From Vulcaniibacterium thermophilum (GTDB taxonomy: Bacteria; Pseudomonadota; Gammaproteobacteria; Xanthomonadales; Xanthomonadaceae): 64,000 nt of DNA. The stretch spans positions 27,058 through 91,057 of the forward strand of contig NZ_VOHJ01000008.1 in the NCBI RefSeq assembly GCF_007923255.1, read 5' to 3'. The first letter of the stretch is position 1, and every line of letters starts with the position of its first letter. Positions 34,911-44,199 of this stretch are shown here, one piece after another. A program made the position numbers and the translations under genes. The notes beneath the pieces were generated by a model. It did no database searches. It saw only the letters and a list, made by a program, of their open reading frames with translations, and was not told where the DNA came from.

Positions 34911-35017
34911 GTAGGTTGGGCTGAGCCGCAGGCGAAGCCCAACGCCGTGCCACGACACGAGGCGTCGTCGCGACCGATGTTGGGCTTCGCTCCGCTCAGC
35001 CCAACCTACCGGGGCCG
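34911..35017. repeat. GTAGGTTGGGCTGAGC palindromic repeat, copy 2
   Basis: Same unit as 34774-34880 with a few substitutions and a complete terminal CCCAACCTAC. The two direct copies are separated by 30 bp and lie between rnpB and rsmI. Confidence 0.9.
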
Positions 35018-35110
35018 GATCAGGGGGTCGGGGAGGCGCGGACAGTGGGCGCGTCGCGACTGAAAGCCGCTCCTGCAGGGTCGGGTGCGGCACCGGCCGC
35101 CAATCGAATC
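35018..35110. repeat. Further repeat remnants before rsmI 3' end
   Basis: Contains a GTCGCGACTGAAAGCCGCTC unit related to the repeat at the coaE end (35045-35075). The inverted heptamer arm (CCCATCCCGAATCCCG) continues into the rsmI 3' end at about 35115-35135. No gene. Confidence 0.5.
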
Positions 35111-35971
35111 CTAATCTCCCATCCCGAATCCCGCCCCGGCGCCATACAACGCCTTGCGCGGCGCCCCGCTCAGCTCGGCGGCGAGCTTGGCCGCGGCCGA
35201 GGGCGGCAGGTGCTCGGCCAGGCGGGCGTACAGGCGGCGGCCTTCGGCGATGCGCGCGGTCTCGTCGTCGCCCGCGCCTTCGACGATGAGCACGAACTCG
35301 CCCTTGCGCTGGTCGGCGTCGGCGCGCACGCGGGCGTGCAGGTCGGCGAGCGGGCCGTCGAGCACGGTCTCGAACAGTTTGGTGAGCTCGCGCGCCAGCA
35401 CCGCGTGGCGCTCGCCGCCGAACGCCTCCACGCAGTCGGCCAGGCTTTCCTCGATGCGATGCGCCGACTCGTAGAACAGCAGCGTGCGCGTCTCGCCGGC
35501 GAGCTGCTGCAGGCGCTGGCGGCGCGCGGCGGCCTTCGCCGGCAGGAACCCCTCGAATACGAACCGGTCCGACGGCACCCCGGCCACGCTCAGCGCCGCG
35601 ATCGCCGCGCAGGCGCCCGGCACGGGCGACACGCGCACGCCTGCCTCGCGTGCCGCGCGCACCAGCCGGAAGCCGGGATCGCTGACCAGCGGCGTGCCGG
35701 CATCGGACACCAGCGCGAGCGACCCGCCCGCCTGCAGCCGTGCGACGAGCTGCGCGGCCTGCGCCTCCTCGTTGTGTTCGTGCAGCGCCAGCAGCGGCCG
35801 CTGCAGGCCGTAGTGCGCGAGCAACTGGCGGGTGCGACGGGTGTCCTCGGCGCACACCGCATCGGCGGTGCGCAGCGTGTCGAGCGCGCGGGGCGTGAGG
35901 TCGCCGAGGTTGCCGATGGGCGTGGCGACGACGTACAGGGTGCCTGCGGACGGGGAGTTCATCGCCGGCAT
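35111..35971 (-). CDS. rsmI: RsmI, 16S rRNA 2'-O-methyltransferase (C1402)
   Basis: SAM-dependent methyltransferase modifying the ribose of 16S C1402, the same nucleotide that RsmH methylates on the base. 286 aa. Tetrapyrrole-methylase fold motifs: LYVVATPIGNLGDLTPRAL, CAEDTRRTRQLL, HEHNE, SLVSDAGTPLVSDPG and GFLPAKAAARR. ATG 35971 or 35962 is possible. The last residues (GAGFGMGD) and the stop are encoded by a heptamer-type repeat. It is divergent from lpoA, a conserved pairing. Confidence 0.95.
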   Translation of the reverse strand: MPAMNSPSAGTLYVVATPIGNLGDLTPRALDTLRTADAVCAEDTRRTRQLLAHYGLQRPLLALHEHNEEAQAAQLVARLQAGGSLALVSDAGTPLVSDPGFRLVRAAREAGVRVSPVPGACAAIAALSVAGVPSDRFVFEGFLPAKAAARRQRLQQLAGETRTLLFYESAHRIEESLADCVEAFGGERHAVLARELTKLFETVLDGPLADLHARVRADADQRKGEFVLIVEGAGDDETARIAEGRRLYARLAEHLPPSAAAKLAAELSGAPRKALYGAGAGFGMGD

Positions 35972-36013
35972 GGTAAGCCGCGACGCCGTCGCCGTGCCGT
36001 CCGCACCGACGGG

Positions 36014-36019
36014 TAGAAT
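36014..36019 (+). promoter_or_regulatory. -10 element of lpoA
   Basis: TAGAAT 32 bp upstream of the lpoA ATG; no clear -35. Confidence 0.45.
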
Positions 36020-36050
36020 CGCCTCATCCCCCGCTTCGCCGCTGCCCGCC

Positions 36051-37412
36051 ATGCGTCCGATGTCCCGCTCCGGATCGACCGTTCTCGGTTTCGCGCTGAT
36101 CGCCGTGCTGCTGCTCGGCGGATGCGCGACCGCGCCGCGCGCGACCCGCACCGAAACCACCGAGCGCACCGATGCCGCCGCCGGCCAGGCGCGCGCGCTG
36201 GCGGCGAAGGCATCGACGCTGGGCGGCGCCGAGCGCAGCGCGGCGGAGCGGGAGATCGACCGCCTGCTCGGCGAGATGGACAACGCCACCCTGGCGCGCG
36301 TGGCGGCGGAGCTGCCGGCCGGCGATCCGCTCTACAACTACGCCGGGCGCGCGCTGCTGCGCCGCGGGCTGCCGCTGCCGCGACCGTTCGATCGCGGCGA
36401 GGGCTGGCGCTTCGCCGCCGGCGCCCCGGCCGAGCGCGATGGCTATCGCCCGCCGGCCAGGGTCGCCGTCCTGCTGCCGCTGAGCGGCGAGCTGGCCACG
36501 CCCGCCGCGCCGGTGCGCGACGGTTTCCTCGCCGGCTACTACGGCGAGTCGCGGCGGCGACCGGAGGTGCAGTTCTACAACACGGCCGCCGGCGGCGCGT
36601 TGGCCGCCTACGAGCGGGCGGTGGCCGACGGCAGCCAACTGGTGATCGGACCGCTCGGACGCGACGAGGTCGATGCGCTGTTCTCGCGCGGCCAGCTGCC
36701 GGTTCCGGTGCTGGCGCTCAATCGCGGCAACGTCCGGCCGCCCGCGGGGGCGGCGAGCTTCTCGCTGTCGCCGGAGGACGAGGGCAGCGCGGCGGCGGAC
36801 TATCTGCACGCGCGCGGAGCGCGCCGCGTGCTGGCGATCGCCGGCGACGACGACGGCCAGCGCCGTGCCGCGCAGGCGTTGCGCGAACGCCTGGCGGAAC
36901 GTGGCGGCACGGTGGTGGCGATCGTCGGCGAGGCCACCGCCGACTTCGCGCCGTTCGTCGCGCAGAACGTCGATGGCGTGTTCCTCGCGGTGCGCGGCGC
37001 GACCGCGCGCGGCGTGGTCCCGAAGCTCGCGCTGGCGGGCCTTACGGGCAAGCCGATGGCGGCCACGTCGCAACTGGCCTCCGGCACCGGCAAGGCCGGG
37101 GAGGACCGCGCGCTGGACGGCATCGCCTTCCCCACCGAGGCCTGGTGGCAGCGCGGCGTGGAGCGCATGCCGACGGCGGCGGCCGCGGGCGCCCTGCTGC
37201 CGACCGCGCGCGGCCCGGCGGCGCGGCTGTTCGCGTTCGGCCACGACGCCTGGCTGCTCGCCGCCTATCTGGAAAAGCTGGTGAACGCGACCGACGGCGC
37301 GGTCGAGGGCGCCACCGGCACGCTGCGCATCGACGGCTTCGGCTACGTGCTGCGCACGCCGGCGTGGTCGACCTTCAGCAACGGCGTGCCGGTGCCGCTG
37401 CGCGGCCGCTGA
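36051..37412 (+). CDS. lpoA: LpoA-like outer-membrane lipoprotein, PBP1a activator
   Basis: 453 aa. Lipoprotein signal with lipobox LLGGC ([11 protein letters not shown]), an N-terminal helical section and a C-terminal periplasmic-binding-protein-like domain ([65 protein letters not shown]). LpoA activates the bifunctional synthase PBP1a from the outer membrane. ATG 36051 or 36060 both precede the signal. The rsmI-lpoA-yraN order is conserved in gammaproteobacteria. The protein is shorter than the ~680-aa E. coli form, lacking most of the TPR domain. Confidence 0.88.
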   Translation: MRPMSRSGSTVLGFALIAVLLLGGCATAPRATRTETTERTDAAAGQARALAAKASTLGGAERSAAEREIDRLLGEMDNATLARVAAELPAGDPLYNYAGRALLRRGLPLPRPFDRGEGWRFAAGAPAERDGYRPPARVAVLLPLSGELATPAAPVRDGFLAGYYGESRRRPEVQFYNTAAGGALAAYERAVADGSQLVIGPLGRDEVDALFSRGQLPVPVLALNRGNVRPPAGAASFSLSPEDEGSAAADYLHARGARRVLAIAGDDDGQRRAAQALRERLAERGGTVVAIVGEATADFAPFVAQNVDGVFLAVRGATARGVVPKLALAGLTGKPMAATSQLASGTGKAGEDRALDGIAFPTEAWWQRGVERMPTAAAAGALLPTARGPAARLFAFGHDAWLLAAYLEKLVNATDGAVEGATGTLRIDGFGYVLRTPAWSTFSNGVPVPLRGR

Positions 37413-37792
37413 TGCCGCCGATCCTCGACCGCCGCACGCGCGGCGCCCGCGTCGAAGCGGCCGCGCGCACGTTGCTGCTGCGCGCCGGGCTGCGCGAGCT
37501 CGCGCTCAACGCCCACTTCCGCCTCGGCGAACTCGATCTGGTGATGCGCGATGGCGATGCGCTGGTGTTCGTCGAAGTGCGCTACCGGCGCGATCCGCGC
37601 TTCGGCGGCGGCGCGGCCTCGGTGGATGCGCGCAAGCGGCGCCGCATCGCCGCCGCCGCGCAGGCGTTCCTGCTCGCGCATCCGGCGTGGACCGACGCGC
37701 CGTGCCGGTTCGACGTGATCGAGGCCGATGGCGATCCCGCCGCGCCGCGCCTGCACTGGCTGAAGGACGCGTTCCGGCTGGACGACTGCTGA
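37412..37792 (+). CDS. yraN: YraN family protein (UPF0102)
   Basis: 126 aa, endonuclease-like fold: [41 protein letters not shown] (the E-x-D / ExK-like core of the nuclease superfamily, here E-V-R) and FDVIEAD. Function unproven. Starts at ATG 37412 overlapping the lpoA stop as TGATG. Confidence 0.9.
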   Translation: MPPILDRRTRGARVEAAARTLLLRAGLRELALNAHFRLGELDLVMRDGDALVFVEVRYRRDPRFGGGAASVDARKRRRIAAAAQAFLLAHPAWTDAPCRFDVIEADGDPAAPRLHWLKDAFRLDDC

Positions 37793-37855
37793 GCGCCGCG
37801 CGAGCGGGTTCGCGCCGTGGCGAACGCGCGCCGCGCGGGCGAAGATGACATCCGC

Positions 37856-39241
37856 ATGCGCACCGCCCTGCCCGCCGAGCTCGACCGCACGCTGGCCGCC
37901 CTGCTCGGCGCCGACGGCTGGCGCACCGATGCCAGCGAACGGCTCACCTACGGCTACGACAACTCGCGCCTGCAGGCGTTGCCCGACGCGGTCGCGCTGC
38001 CGCGCACGCGCGAGCAGGTGATCGCGCTGGTGCGCGCCTGCCGCGCGCGGCGGGTGCCGCTGATCGCGCGCGGGCGCGGCACCAACACCACCGGCGCCGC
38101 GGTGCCGGTGGCCGGCGGCGTGGTGGTGTCGTTCGAGCGCATGGACCGCATCCTCGACATCCGGCCGGGCGACCGCTGCGCGGTGGTCGAACCCGGCGTG
38201 CTCAACGGCGACCTGCAGGCCGCGCTCGCGCCGCACGGGCTGTTCTGGCCGCCCGATCCGACCAGCGCCGCCTTCTCCACCGTCGGCGGCAACCTCGCCT
38301 GCAACGCCGGCGGCCCGCGCGCGGTGAAGTACGGCGCCAGCCGCGACAACGTGCTGGCGCTCACCGCGGTCACCGGCGCCGGCGAGCTGGTCGTCTGCGG
38401 CAGCGCCACCACCAAGGGCGCGACCGGCTACGACCTGCAGCGGCTGCTGGTCGGCAGCGAGGGCACGCTGGCGCTGATCGTCGAGGCGACGCTGAAACTG
38501 TCGCCGCTGCCGCCGGCGCGCGGCCTGCTGCGCGCGCTCTACCGCGACGTCGCCAGCGCCGCGCGCGCGGTCGCGCGGCTGATGGCGCAGCCGGTGACGC
38601 CGTCGATGCTGGAGTTCATGGACGGCGAATGCGTGCGGCTGGCGCGCGACGTCGGCGGCGCCGACCTGCCCGCACAGGCCGGTGCGCTGCTGATGATCGA
38701 GGCCGACGGCGACGACACGACGCTGCCGGCCGCGCTCGACGCGCTCGCGCGTGCGGCCGCGGGCGACGGCCTGCTGGCGATCGAGCACGCGCCGGACGAC
38801 GCCGCGCGCGAGCGCCTGTGGGCCGCGCGCAAGGCGCTCTCGCCCGCGCTGCGCACGCTGGCGCCGGGCAAGATCAACGAGGACGTGGTGGTGCCGGTGT
38901 CGCGCATCCCGGCGCTGGTCGACGGCGTGCAGGCGCTGGCGCGCGAGTTCGCGCTGCCGATCGTCTGCTTCGGCCACGCCGGCAACGGCAATCTGCACGT
39001 CAACCTGCTGTTCGATCCGGCCGATGCCGACCAGCACGCCCGCGCGCAGGCGGCGATGGCGCGCGTGTTCGCGCTGGCCATCGGCCTCGGCGGCACGCTG
39101 TCCGGCGAGCACGGCATCGGCCTGGCCAAGCGCGAGTTCATGCCGCAGGCGCTCGATGCGGCGACGCTGGCGCTGATGCGCGCGCTCAAGGCGACGTTCG
39201 ATCCCGACGGCATCCTCAATCCGGGCAAGCTGCTGCCGTGA
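37856..39241 (+). CDS. FAD-linked 2-hydroxyacid oxidase (GlcD / D-lactate dehydrogenase type)
   Basis: 461 aa. N-terminal PCMH-type FAD domain: PRTREQVIALVRACRARRVPLIARGRGTN is the FAD-binding lead-in, then VEPGVLNGDLQAAL, FSTVGGNLACNAGG and TKGATGYDLQRLLVGSEGTL. The C-terminal domain has CFGHAGNGNLHVNLLF and GGTLSGEHGIGLAKREFM, the substrate and metal histidines of this family. Likely oxidises D-lactate or glycolate to the 2-keto acid, donating electrons to quinone or an electron-transfer flavoprotein. No glcE/glcF partners are adjacent. GTG 37817 is an alternative start. The stop is followed at once by a repeat. Confidence 0.9.
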   Translation: MRTALPAELDRTLAALLGADGWRTDASERLTYGYDNSRLQALPDAVALPRTREQVIALVRACRARRVPLIARGRGTNTTGAAVPVAGGVVVSFERMDRILDIRPGDRCAVVEPGVLNGDLQAALAPHGLFWPPDPTSAAFSTVGGNLACNAGGPRAVKYGASRDNVLALTAVTGAGELVVCGSATTKGATGYDLQRLLVGSEGTLALIVEATLKLSPLPPARGLLRALYRDVASAARAVARLMAQPVTPSMLEFMDGECVRLARDVGGADLPAQAGALLMIEADGDDTTLPAALDALARAAAGDGLLAIEHAPDDAARERLWAARKALSPALRTLAPGKINEDVVVPVSRIPALVDGVQALAREFALPIVCFGHAGNGNLHVNLLFDPADADQHARAQAAMARVFALAIGLGGTLSGEHGIGLAKREFMPQALDAATLALMRALKATFDPDGILNPGKLLP

Positions 39242-39254
39242 GCGCGTGCTCTTC

Positions 39255-39408
39255 GGCCGCGGATGCGCGCGGATGAACGCGGATCAAGCGCAAAGCGGGG
39301 CAAAGAGTGGCCGCCGGAGACGCAGCAAGGTGTGCAACCACGCGGTGGTCCCGCTGTCTCCTCTACCGTGATGCCGATCCGTGTTCATCCGCGCCCATCC
39401 GTGGCCAC
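39255..39408. repeat. GGATGAACGCGGAT-type inverted repeat pair
   Basis: Direct arm at 39255-39285 (CGCGGATGAACGCGGAT) and inverted arm at 39376-39408 (ATCCGTGTTCATCCGCG...). The second arm forms the beginning of the next gene as translated from ATG 39371. Related copies at 42001, 42232 and 43436. Confidence 0.75.
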
Positions 39409-40009
39409 TCCTCCCAGACCCGGCTCGCTCGACGCCCTGCTCGCCGACATCCGCGCCTGCCGGCTGTGCGAAGCGGCGTTGCCGTTCGGACCGCGGCCGG
39501 TGCTGCAGGCGTCGGCGCGGGCGCGGCTGCTGGTCGTCGGGCAGGCGCCGGGCCGGCGCGTGCACGACAGCGGCATCCCGTGGAACGACGCCAGCGGCCG
39601 CCGCCTGCGCGAATGGCTGGGCCTGGACGAGGCCGTGTTCTACGACCCGACGCAGGTGGCGCTGGTGCCGATGGGGTTCTGCTATCCCGGCCGCGCCGGC
39701 TCGGGCGATGCCGCACCGCTGCCCCTGTGCCGGCAGACCTGGCACCCGCGGCTGCTGCCGCTGCTGCGGCAGGTCGGGCTGATCCTGCCCATCGGCCAGT
39801 ACGCGCAGGCCTACTTCCTCGGCGAGCGCCGCAAGCCCAGCCTCACCGAAACGGTGCGCGCCTGGCGCGAGTACGGCCCGCGCCTGCTGCCGCTGCCGCA
39901 TCCGAGCCCGCGCAACGTCGGCTGGTTCCGCGCCAACCCGTGGTTCGAGCACGAGGTGCTCCCCGCGCTGCGCGACCGCGTGCGCGCCGCGCTCGGTACG
40001 CAGGCGTAG
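39371..40009 (+). CDS. Uracil-DNA glycosylase superfamily protein
   Basis: 212 aa. Motif A-like VVGQAPGRRVHDSGIPWNDASGRRL and C-terminal HPSPRN match the UDG superfamily. Four cysteines in a C-x2-C ... C-x15-C arrangement (CRLC near residue 33, GFCYPG and PLCRQ) resemble the [4Fe-4S] ligands of family 4/5-type enzymes. Predicted to remove uracil or a related lesion from DNA. Start uncertain: ATG 39371 encodes a repeat-derived N-terminus (VHPRPSVATPPRP); GTG 39401 would exclude most of it. Confidence 0.78.
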   Translation: MPIRVHPRPSVATPPRPGSLDALLADIRACRLCEAALPFGPRPVLQASARARLLVVGQAPGRRVHDSGIPWNDASGRRLREWLGLDEAVFYDPTQVALVPMGFCYPGRAGSGDAAPLPLCRQTWHPRLLPLLRQVGLILPIGQYAQAYFLGERRKPSLTETVRAWREYGPRLLPLPHPSPRNVGWFRANPWFEHEVLPALRDRVRAALGTQA

Positions 40010-40055
40010 CGCGCGATCCGCGGCAACGCCATTCGGCGCCGGCGCGTGCGAGGTT

Positions 40056-41006
40056 TCAGCCGAAGTGCTCGTAGCCCGCGCGTGCGGGCTGCCACGGCGT
40101 GCCGTCCGCGGTCAGCGCGCGCACGCCGGCGCCCTCGACCGTCCGCCCGATGCGCGCGAGCGGAAGCGCGAGCGCGCGCGCCAGCGCCCCGATCGCCGCG
40201 CTGGCCTCGGCCGGTGCGGTGAAACAGAGCTCGTAGTCGTCGCCGCCGGCGGCCTGTAGCGCGCGGCGGGTATTGCGATCGAACGCGGCGGCGAGCGCGG
40301 CCGAGCACGGCAGCGCATCGAGTTCGATCTCGGCGGCGAGGCCGCTGGCCGTGCAGACGTGGCCGAGATCGGCGAGCAGCCCGTCGGAGACGTCGATCGC
40401 AGCATGCGCGATGCCGCGCAGCGCGCGGCCGAGGGCGACGCGTGGAGTGGGCCGGTCGAGCCGGTCGCGTAGGGCCGGATCGACGCCGACGCCCTGCTGC
40501 TGCCACTGCCGCAGCGCGCCGGCGGCATCGCCGAGCGTGCCGCTCACCCACACCGCATCGCCCACGCGGGCGCCGTCGCGCCGCAGGGCCGAGCCGGGTT
40601 CGATCAGTCCGTGCACGGTCACGCAGACCGACAACGGCCCGCGCGTGGTGTCGCCGCCGACGAGCGCGACGCGATGCGCGGCGGCGAGCTCGAGAAAGCC
40701 GTCGAGGAAGCCGTCGAGCCATGCCGCATCGGCCTGCGGCAGCGACAGCGACAGCGTGCACCAGGCCGGCTCGGCGCCCATCGCGGCCAGATCGGACAGG
40801 TTGACCGCGAGCGCTTTCCAGCCGACGTCGGCCGCCGCCGTGCCGTCGGGGAAATGCACGCCGGCGTTGAGCGTGTCCATCGCCACCGCCAGTTCGCGCC
40901 CCGGCGGCACGCGCAACAAGGCGGCGTCGTCGCCGATGCCGAGCACGACGTCCTCGCGCGCCGCCGCGCGGCGGCGGATGCGTTCGATCAGCGAGAACTC
41001 GGCCAC
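40056..41006 (-). CDS. thiL: Thiamine-monophosphate kinase
   Basis: Phosphorylates thiamine phosphate to the diphosphate cofactor. 316 aa. PurM-like fold with GIGDDAALL, AMDTLNAGVHF, NLSDLAAMGAEPAW, GGDTTRGPLSV and AIDVSDGLLADLGH. Starts 19 bp after nusB; the nusB-thiL pairing is conserved. Last gene of the rib operon, so probably under the FMN riboswitch transcript. Confidence 0.96.
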   Translation of the reverse strand: MAEFSLIERIRRRAAAREDVVLGIGDDAALLRVPPGRELAVAMDTLNAGVHFPDGTAAADVGWKALAVNLSDLAAMGAEPAWCTLSLSLPQADAAWLDGFLDGFLELAAAHRVALVGGDTTRGPLSVCVTVHGLIEPGSALRRDGARVGDAVWVSGTLGDAAGALRQWQQQGVGVDPALRDRLDRPTPRVALGRALRGIAHAAIDVSDGLLADLGHVCTASGLAAEIELDALPCSAALAAAFDRNTRRALQAAGGDDYELCFTAPAEASAAIGALARALALPLARIGRTVEGAGVRALTADGTPWQPARAGYEHFG

Positions 41007-41025
41007 CGGCGGCGCGACGGGCGCG

Positions 41026-41472
41026 TCAGCCGCCCCGCTCCACCGCGCGCCACTCGGCCGCGGCGCGGTCGAGCACGCCGTTGACGTAGGTGTGCCCGTG
41101 CTCGGCGCCGAAGCGCTTCACGGTCTCGATCGCCTCGTTGAGGACGACGCGGTAGGGCACGTCGGGGCGTTGCCGCAGTTCGTAGGCGGCGATGCGCAGC
41201 GCCGCGCGTTCGACCGGATCGACCTGTTCGATGCCGCGATCGAGGAACGGCGCCAGCGCGGCGTCCAGATCCGCGCGGTGCGCGATCACGCCGCGCACCA
41301 GATCCTCGAAGTAGCCCAGGTCCGCCGGTTCGCGCGCCTGCTCGTGCGCGAACTGCACGAGGATCTCCTCCGCGCGTCCGCCCGAGAGCTGCCAGGCGTA
41401 CACCGCCTGCAGCGCGCGGCGCCGGGCGCGCGTGCGCATGACCGGATCGATGCCGTCGTGACGACGCTTCAT
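41026..41472 (-). CDS. nusB: NusB transcription antitermination factor
   Basis: 148 aa all-helical RNA-binding protein of the rRNA antitermination complex. Motifs: [59 protein letters not shown] and [13 protein letters not shown] 41472 overlaps the ribH stop (ATGA). Confidence 0.96.
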   Translation of the reverse strand: MKRRHDGIDPVMRTRARRRALQAVYAWQLSGGRAEEILVQFAHEQAREPADLGYFEDLVRGVIAHRADLDAALAPFLDRGIEQVDPVERAALRIAAYELRQRPDVPYRVVLNEAIETVKRFGAEHGHTYVNGVLDRAAAEWRAVERGG

Positions 41473-41936
41473 GCCAGTTGCTCCCACAGATGCGTCATCT
41501 CCAGCGCGGCCAGCGCGGCTTCCTCGCCCTTGTTGCCGTGCGCGCCGCCGGCGCGGGCCTCGGCGTCCTCGAAGCGCTCGACCGCGAGCACACCGTTGCT
41601 TACCGCGATGCCGTGGTCGAGCGCGACGCGCATCAGGCCTTCGGCGCAGCGGTCGGCGACGTGCTCGTAATGGCGCGTGTCGCCGCGCACCACGCAGCCG
41701 AGCGCCACGATCGCCGCATAGCGCCGCGAAGCCGCCAGCCGCGCGGCGGTCACCGGCAGCTCCCACGCGCCGGGCACCCGGATCACGTCGACCGCGTCCT
41801 CCGGCACGCCGTGCTCGGCCAGCGCGCGACGCGCGCCGGCCACCAGGGTGTCGACGATGCGCGGGTTCCAGCGGCTGGCGAGGATCGCGAGGCGCGCGCC
41901 CTCCGGGCGGCGCAGGTCGCCTTCGTAGTGCGTCAT
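41469..41936 (-). CDS. ribH: Lumazine synthase
   Basis: 155 aa. Condenses 5-amino-6-ribitylaminouracil with dihydroxybutanone phosphate. Motifs: [43 protein letters not shown] (catalytic His) and [19 protein letters not shown] 41936. It is separated from ribBX by a ~320-bp repeat-filled gap. Confidence 0.97.
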   Translation of the reverse strand: MTHYEGDLRRPEGARLAILASRWNPRIVDTLVAGARRALAEHGVPEDAVDVIRVPGAWELPVTAARLAASRRYAAIVALGCVVRGDTRHYEHVADRCAEGLMRVALDHGIAVSNGVLAVERFEDAEARAGGAHGNKGEEAALAALEMTHLWEQLA

Positions 41937-42000
41937 GGCGGGGCTGGAGAAAAGGGGCGACAGTTTACCCCGTCGGCGTGGCGGGGCCGGGGGCTTGTTA

Positions 42001-42260
42001 CGGCCGCGGATGGACACGGATGAGCGCGGGTCGGGAGCGAAGCGGTTCAAGCCCCGCCTTGATGCTCGTCGCGCCCTCACGAGACTCAGGGTGATGGGCG
42101 CGGGCGGTTCGGTTCCGACGCCAGATGAACATGGGGCCCGGCCTTCGCCGGGACGACGATGGGTGGCCTGTGACCCCATCGTGGACTACAAGCGACCGAC
42201 CTTGCGTTGAATCCCCCGTCGCCCCGGCGAAGGCGTTCATCCGCGCCGATCCGTGGCCAC
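42001..42260. repeat. Repeat-filled ribBX-ribH spacer
   Basis: Direct arm GGCCGCGGATGGACACGGATG at 42001-42032 and inverted arm TTCATCCGCGCCGATCCGTGG at 42232-42260, which abuts the ribBX stop. Between them is a REP-like hairpin (GGCCCGGCCTTCGCCGGGACG, 42135-42160). No gene. Confidence 0.7.
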
Positions 42261-43379
42261 TCATTCGTGACCCGGCACCTCGACGTACTCGACCACCTCC
42301 AGCCCGAAACCCGCCAGTCCGATCTGCTTGCGCGGGGTGCCGAGCACGCGCAGCCGGCCGAGGCCGACGTCGGCCAGGATCTGGCTGCCGACGCCGGTGC
42401 GGCGCCATTCGGCCAGCGCGTGTCCGCGCGCCGGTGCGGGACCGTGGCCGTCGGACGCCCCGCGCAGACGCGCGAGCAGCGCTTCGGTATCCGGCGTATC
42501 GCCCAGCACGACCAGCACACCGCGGCCCTCGCGCGCGATCGCCGCCAGCACTTCGCCGATCGCCGGGCCGAAATCCGGCCGCCGCCAGTGCAGCGCGTCG
42601 GCGAGCGGGTTGTGCACGTGCACGCGCACCAGCGTCGGCAGCGCGCGGTCGATCTCGCCGCGCACCAGGGCGAAGTGCAGGTGGCGGCTGAGGCGGTCGC
42701 GGTAGGTGAGCAGGCGGAACTCGCCGAATTCGGTGTCGATCGTGCGCGCGTCGACGCGCTCGACCGTGTGCTCGGTGGCGAGCCGATGGCGGATCAGGTC
42801 CTCGATCGAGCCCATCTTCAGCCCGTGCTCGGCGGCGAAACGCTCCAGCTCCGGGCGGCGCGCCATGGTGCCGTCGGGGTTGAGGATCTCCACCAGCACG
42901 CCGGCCGGCTCCAGCCCGGCCAGCATCGCCAGATCGCACGCGGCCTCGGTGTGGCCTGCGCGGGTCAGCACGCCGCCCGGCTGCGCCATCAGCGGGAAGA
43001 TGTGGCCGGGCTGCGAGAGATCCTCCGGACGTGCGTCCGGCCGCACCGCGGTGCGGATCGTGTGGGCGCGGTCGTAGGCGCTGATGCCGGTGGTGACGCC
43101 CTCGGCGGCCTCGATCGAGACGGTGAAGTTGGTGCCGTGCGGCGAGGTGTTGTCGCGCACCATCGGCGGCAGGCCGAGCTGGCGGCAGCGCTCGCGCGTG
43201 AGCGACAGGCACACCAGCCCGCGCGCGTGGGTGACCATGAAGTTGATGTCGCTCGGCCGCACCAGTTCGGCGGCCATGATGAGATCGCCCTCGTTCTCGC
43301 GGTCCTCGTCGTCGACGATGACGACCATGCGGCCGGCGCGGATCTCGTCCAGCAGTTCGGGGATGGGGCTGAAAGGCAT
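42261..43379 (-). CDS. ribB: RibB with degenerate RibA-like C-terminal domain (RibBX)
   Basis: 372 aa. Residues ~1-205 are a complete 3,4-dihydroxy-2-butanone-4-phosphate synthase: [58 protein letters not shown]. The C-terminal ~165 residues align with GTP cyclohydrolase II, but the zinc-cysteine motif (normally CLTGDALFSLRCDCG) reads [14 protein letters not shown] with no cysteine, so this half is presumably inactive and a separate RibA is expected elsewhere. ATG 43379 follows a purine-rich site. The stop is bordered by a repeat. Confidence 0.93.
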   Translation of the reverse strand: MPFSPIPELLDEIRAGRMVVIVDDEDRENEGDLIMAAELVRPSDINFMVTHARGLVCLSLTRERCRQLGLPPMVRDNTSPHGTNFTVSIEAAEGVTTGISAYDRAHTIRTAVRPDARPEDLSQPGHIFPLMAQPGGVLTRAGHTEAACDLAMLAGLEPAGVLVEILNPDGTMARRPELERFAAEHGLKMGSIEDLIRHRLATEHTVERVDARTIDTEFGEFRLLTYRDRLSRHLHFALVRGEIDRALPTLVRVHVHNPLADALHWRRPDFGPAIGEVLAAIAREGRGVLVVLGDTPDTEALLARLRGASDGHGPAPARGHALAEWRRTGVGSQILADVGLGRLRVLGTPRKQIGLAGFGLEVVEYVEVPGHE

Positions 43380-43435
43380 GGGCGTGTCCGGGTTCAGTCG
43401 AAGGACGAAGTGCGCGCGCACGCGGCGGTTCGAAA

Positions 43436-43468
43436 CGGATCCGCGTTCATCCGCGCGAACCCGTGGCG
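43436..43468. repeat. GGATGAACGCGGAT-type repeat at the ribE 3' end
   Basis: GGATCCGCGTTCATCCGCGC; on the minus strand its GGATGAACGC supplies the last codons (GSRG) and the TGA stop of ribE. Confidence 0.7.
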
Positions 43469-44064
43469 GCTTCTCCGCTGGCCAGCAACCGCTCGACGTA
43501 GCGCGCGATCAGATCGACCTCAAGATTCACCGCATCGCCCACGCGCGTCTCGGCGAACGCGGTATGCGCCACCGTGTGCGGGATCAGCGCGACCTCGAAG
43601 CCGTGCGCGTCCACCGCGTTCACCGTGAGGCTGACGCCGTCCACGCAGATCGAGCCCTTCTTCGCCACGTAGCGCAGCAGCGCGGGCGGCGCGGCGAAGC
43701 GCCAGCGCTGCGCGCGCGCGTCGTCGTGGATGGATTCGACCCGGCCGATGCCGTCCACGTGCCCGCTGACCAGATGGCCGCCGAGGCGGTCGGTCGGCCG
43801 CATCGCGCGTTCCAGATTCACCGCGGCGCCCGGCTCGAGCGCGCCGAGCGTGGTGAGCGCGAGCGTCTCGGTGGAAGCATCGGCCTCGAACCAGTCGGCG
43901 CCGAAGCCGACCACGGTCAGGCATACGCCGCTGACGGCGATGCTTTCGCCGAGCCGGACATCCGCGAACGGCAGCGTGCCGACGGCGATGCGCAGGCGAA
44001 CGTCGCCGCCGCGCGGTTCGGCGGCGGCCAGGCGGCCGACGCCTTCGACGATGCCGGTGAACAT
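43447..44064 (-). CDS. ribE: Riboflavin synthase, alpha subunit
   Basis: 205 aa, two lumazine-binding repeats: [12 protein letters not shown] ... [11 protein letters not shown] and [12 protein letters not shown] ... [16 protein letters not shown]. Makes riboflavin from dimethyl-ribityllumazine. ATG 44064 is preceded by CCGGAGGCGCGC and overlaps the stop of a 17-codon reading frame (TGATG). Controlled by the FMN riboswitch upstream. The C-terminus (ATGSRG) is repeat-derived. Confidence 0.96.
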   Translation of the reverse strand: MFTGIVEGVGRLAAAEPRGGDVRLRIAVGTLPFADVRLGESIAVSGVCLTVVGFGADWFEADASTETLALTTLGALEPGAAVNLERAMRPTDRLGGHLVSGHVDGIGRVESIHDDARAQRWRFAAPPALLRYVAKKGSICVDGVSLTVNAVDAHGFEVALIPHTVAHTAFAETRVGDAVNLEVDLIARYVERLLASGEAATGSRG

Positions 44065-44100
44065 CAGCGCGCCTCCGGCGCGAAGCGCACATGGCTGATG
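44062..44100 (-). promoter_or_regulatory. Possible ribE start-sequestering hairpin (riboswitch expression platform)
   Basis: GCATCAGC (44094-44101 read on minus) can pair with GCTGATG, which includes the ribE AUG, looping out the GGAGG. Seven perfect base pairs. Fits translational control by the FMN riboswitch 100 bases upstream, but no folding was computed. Confidence 0.4.
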
Positions 44101-44117
44101 CAGGCAGCGATGGGCAT
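44064..44117 (-). CDS. Candidate 17-residue leader peptide coupled to ribE
   Basis: ATG 44117 opens [17 protein letters not shown], ending in TGA that overlaps the ribE ATG (TGATG). GAGAAA lies 5 bp upstream. The frame contains the ribE ribosome-binding site. It may be a real leader peptide that keeps ribosomes near the ribE start, or chance. Confidence 0.35.
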   Translation of the reverse strand: MPIAACISHVRFAPEAR

Positions 44118-44199
44118 GACGTTTCTCGCGATGGGTGGGCGAAAAACGTCCCCGGGCATGGCAGCGCCTGGCCGCGGCCTGCGCCGCCACCACGCGCGC

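Noticed and set aside
34373..34914. Long open frames on both strands through 34560-34735 (e.g. [11 protein letters not shown] or [12 protein letters not shown] peptides)
   Set aside because: The heptamer unit has no stop in any phase, so all six frames stay open; it is repeat translation, not a gene.
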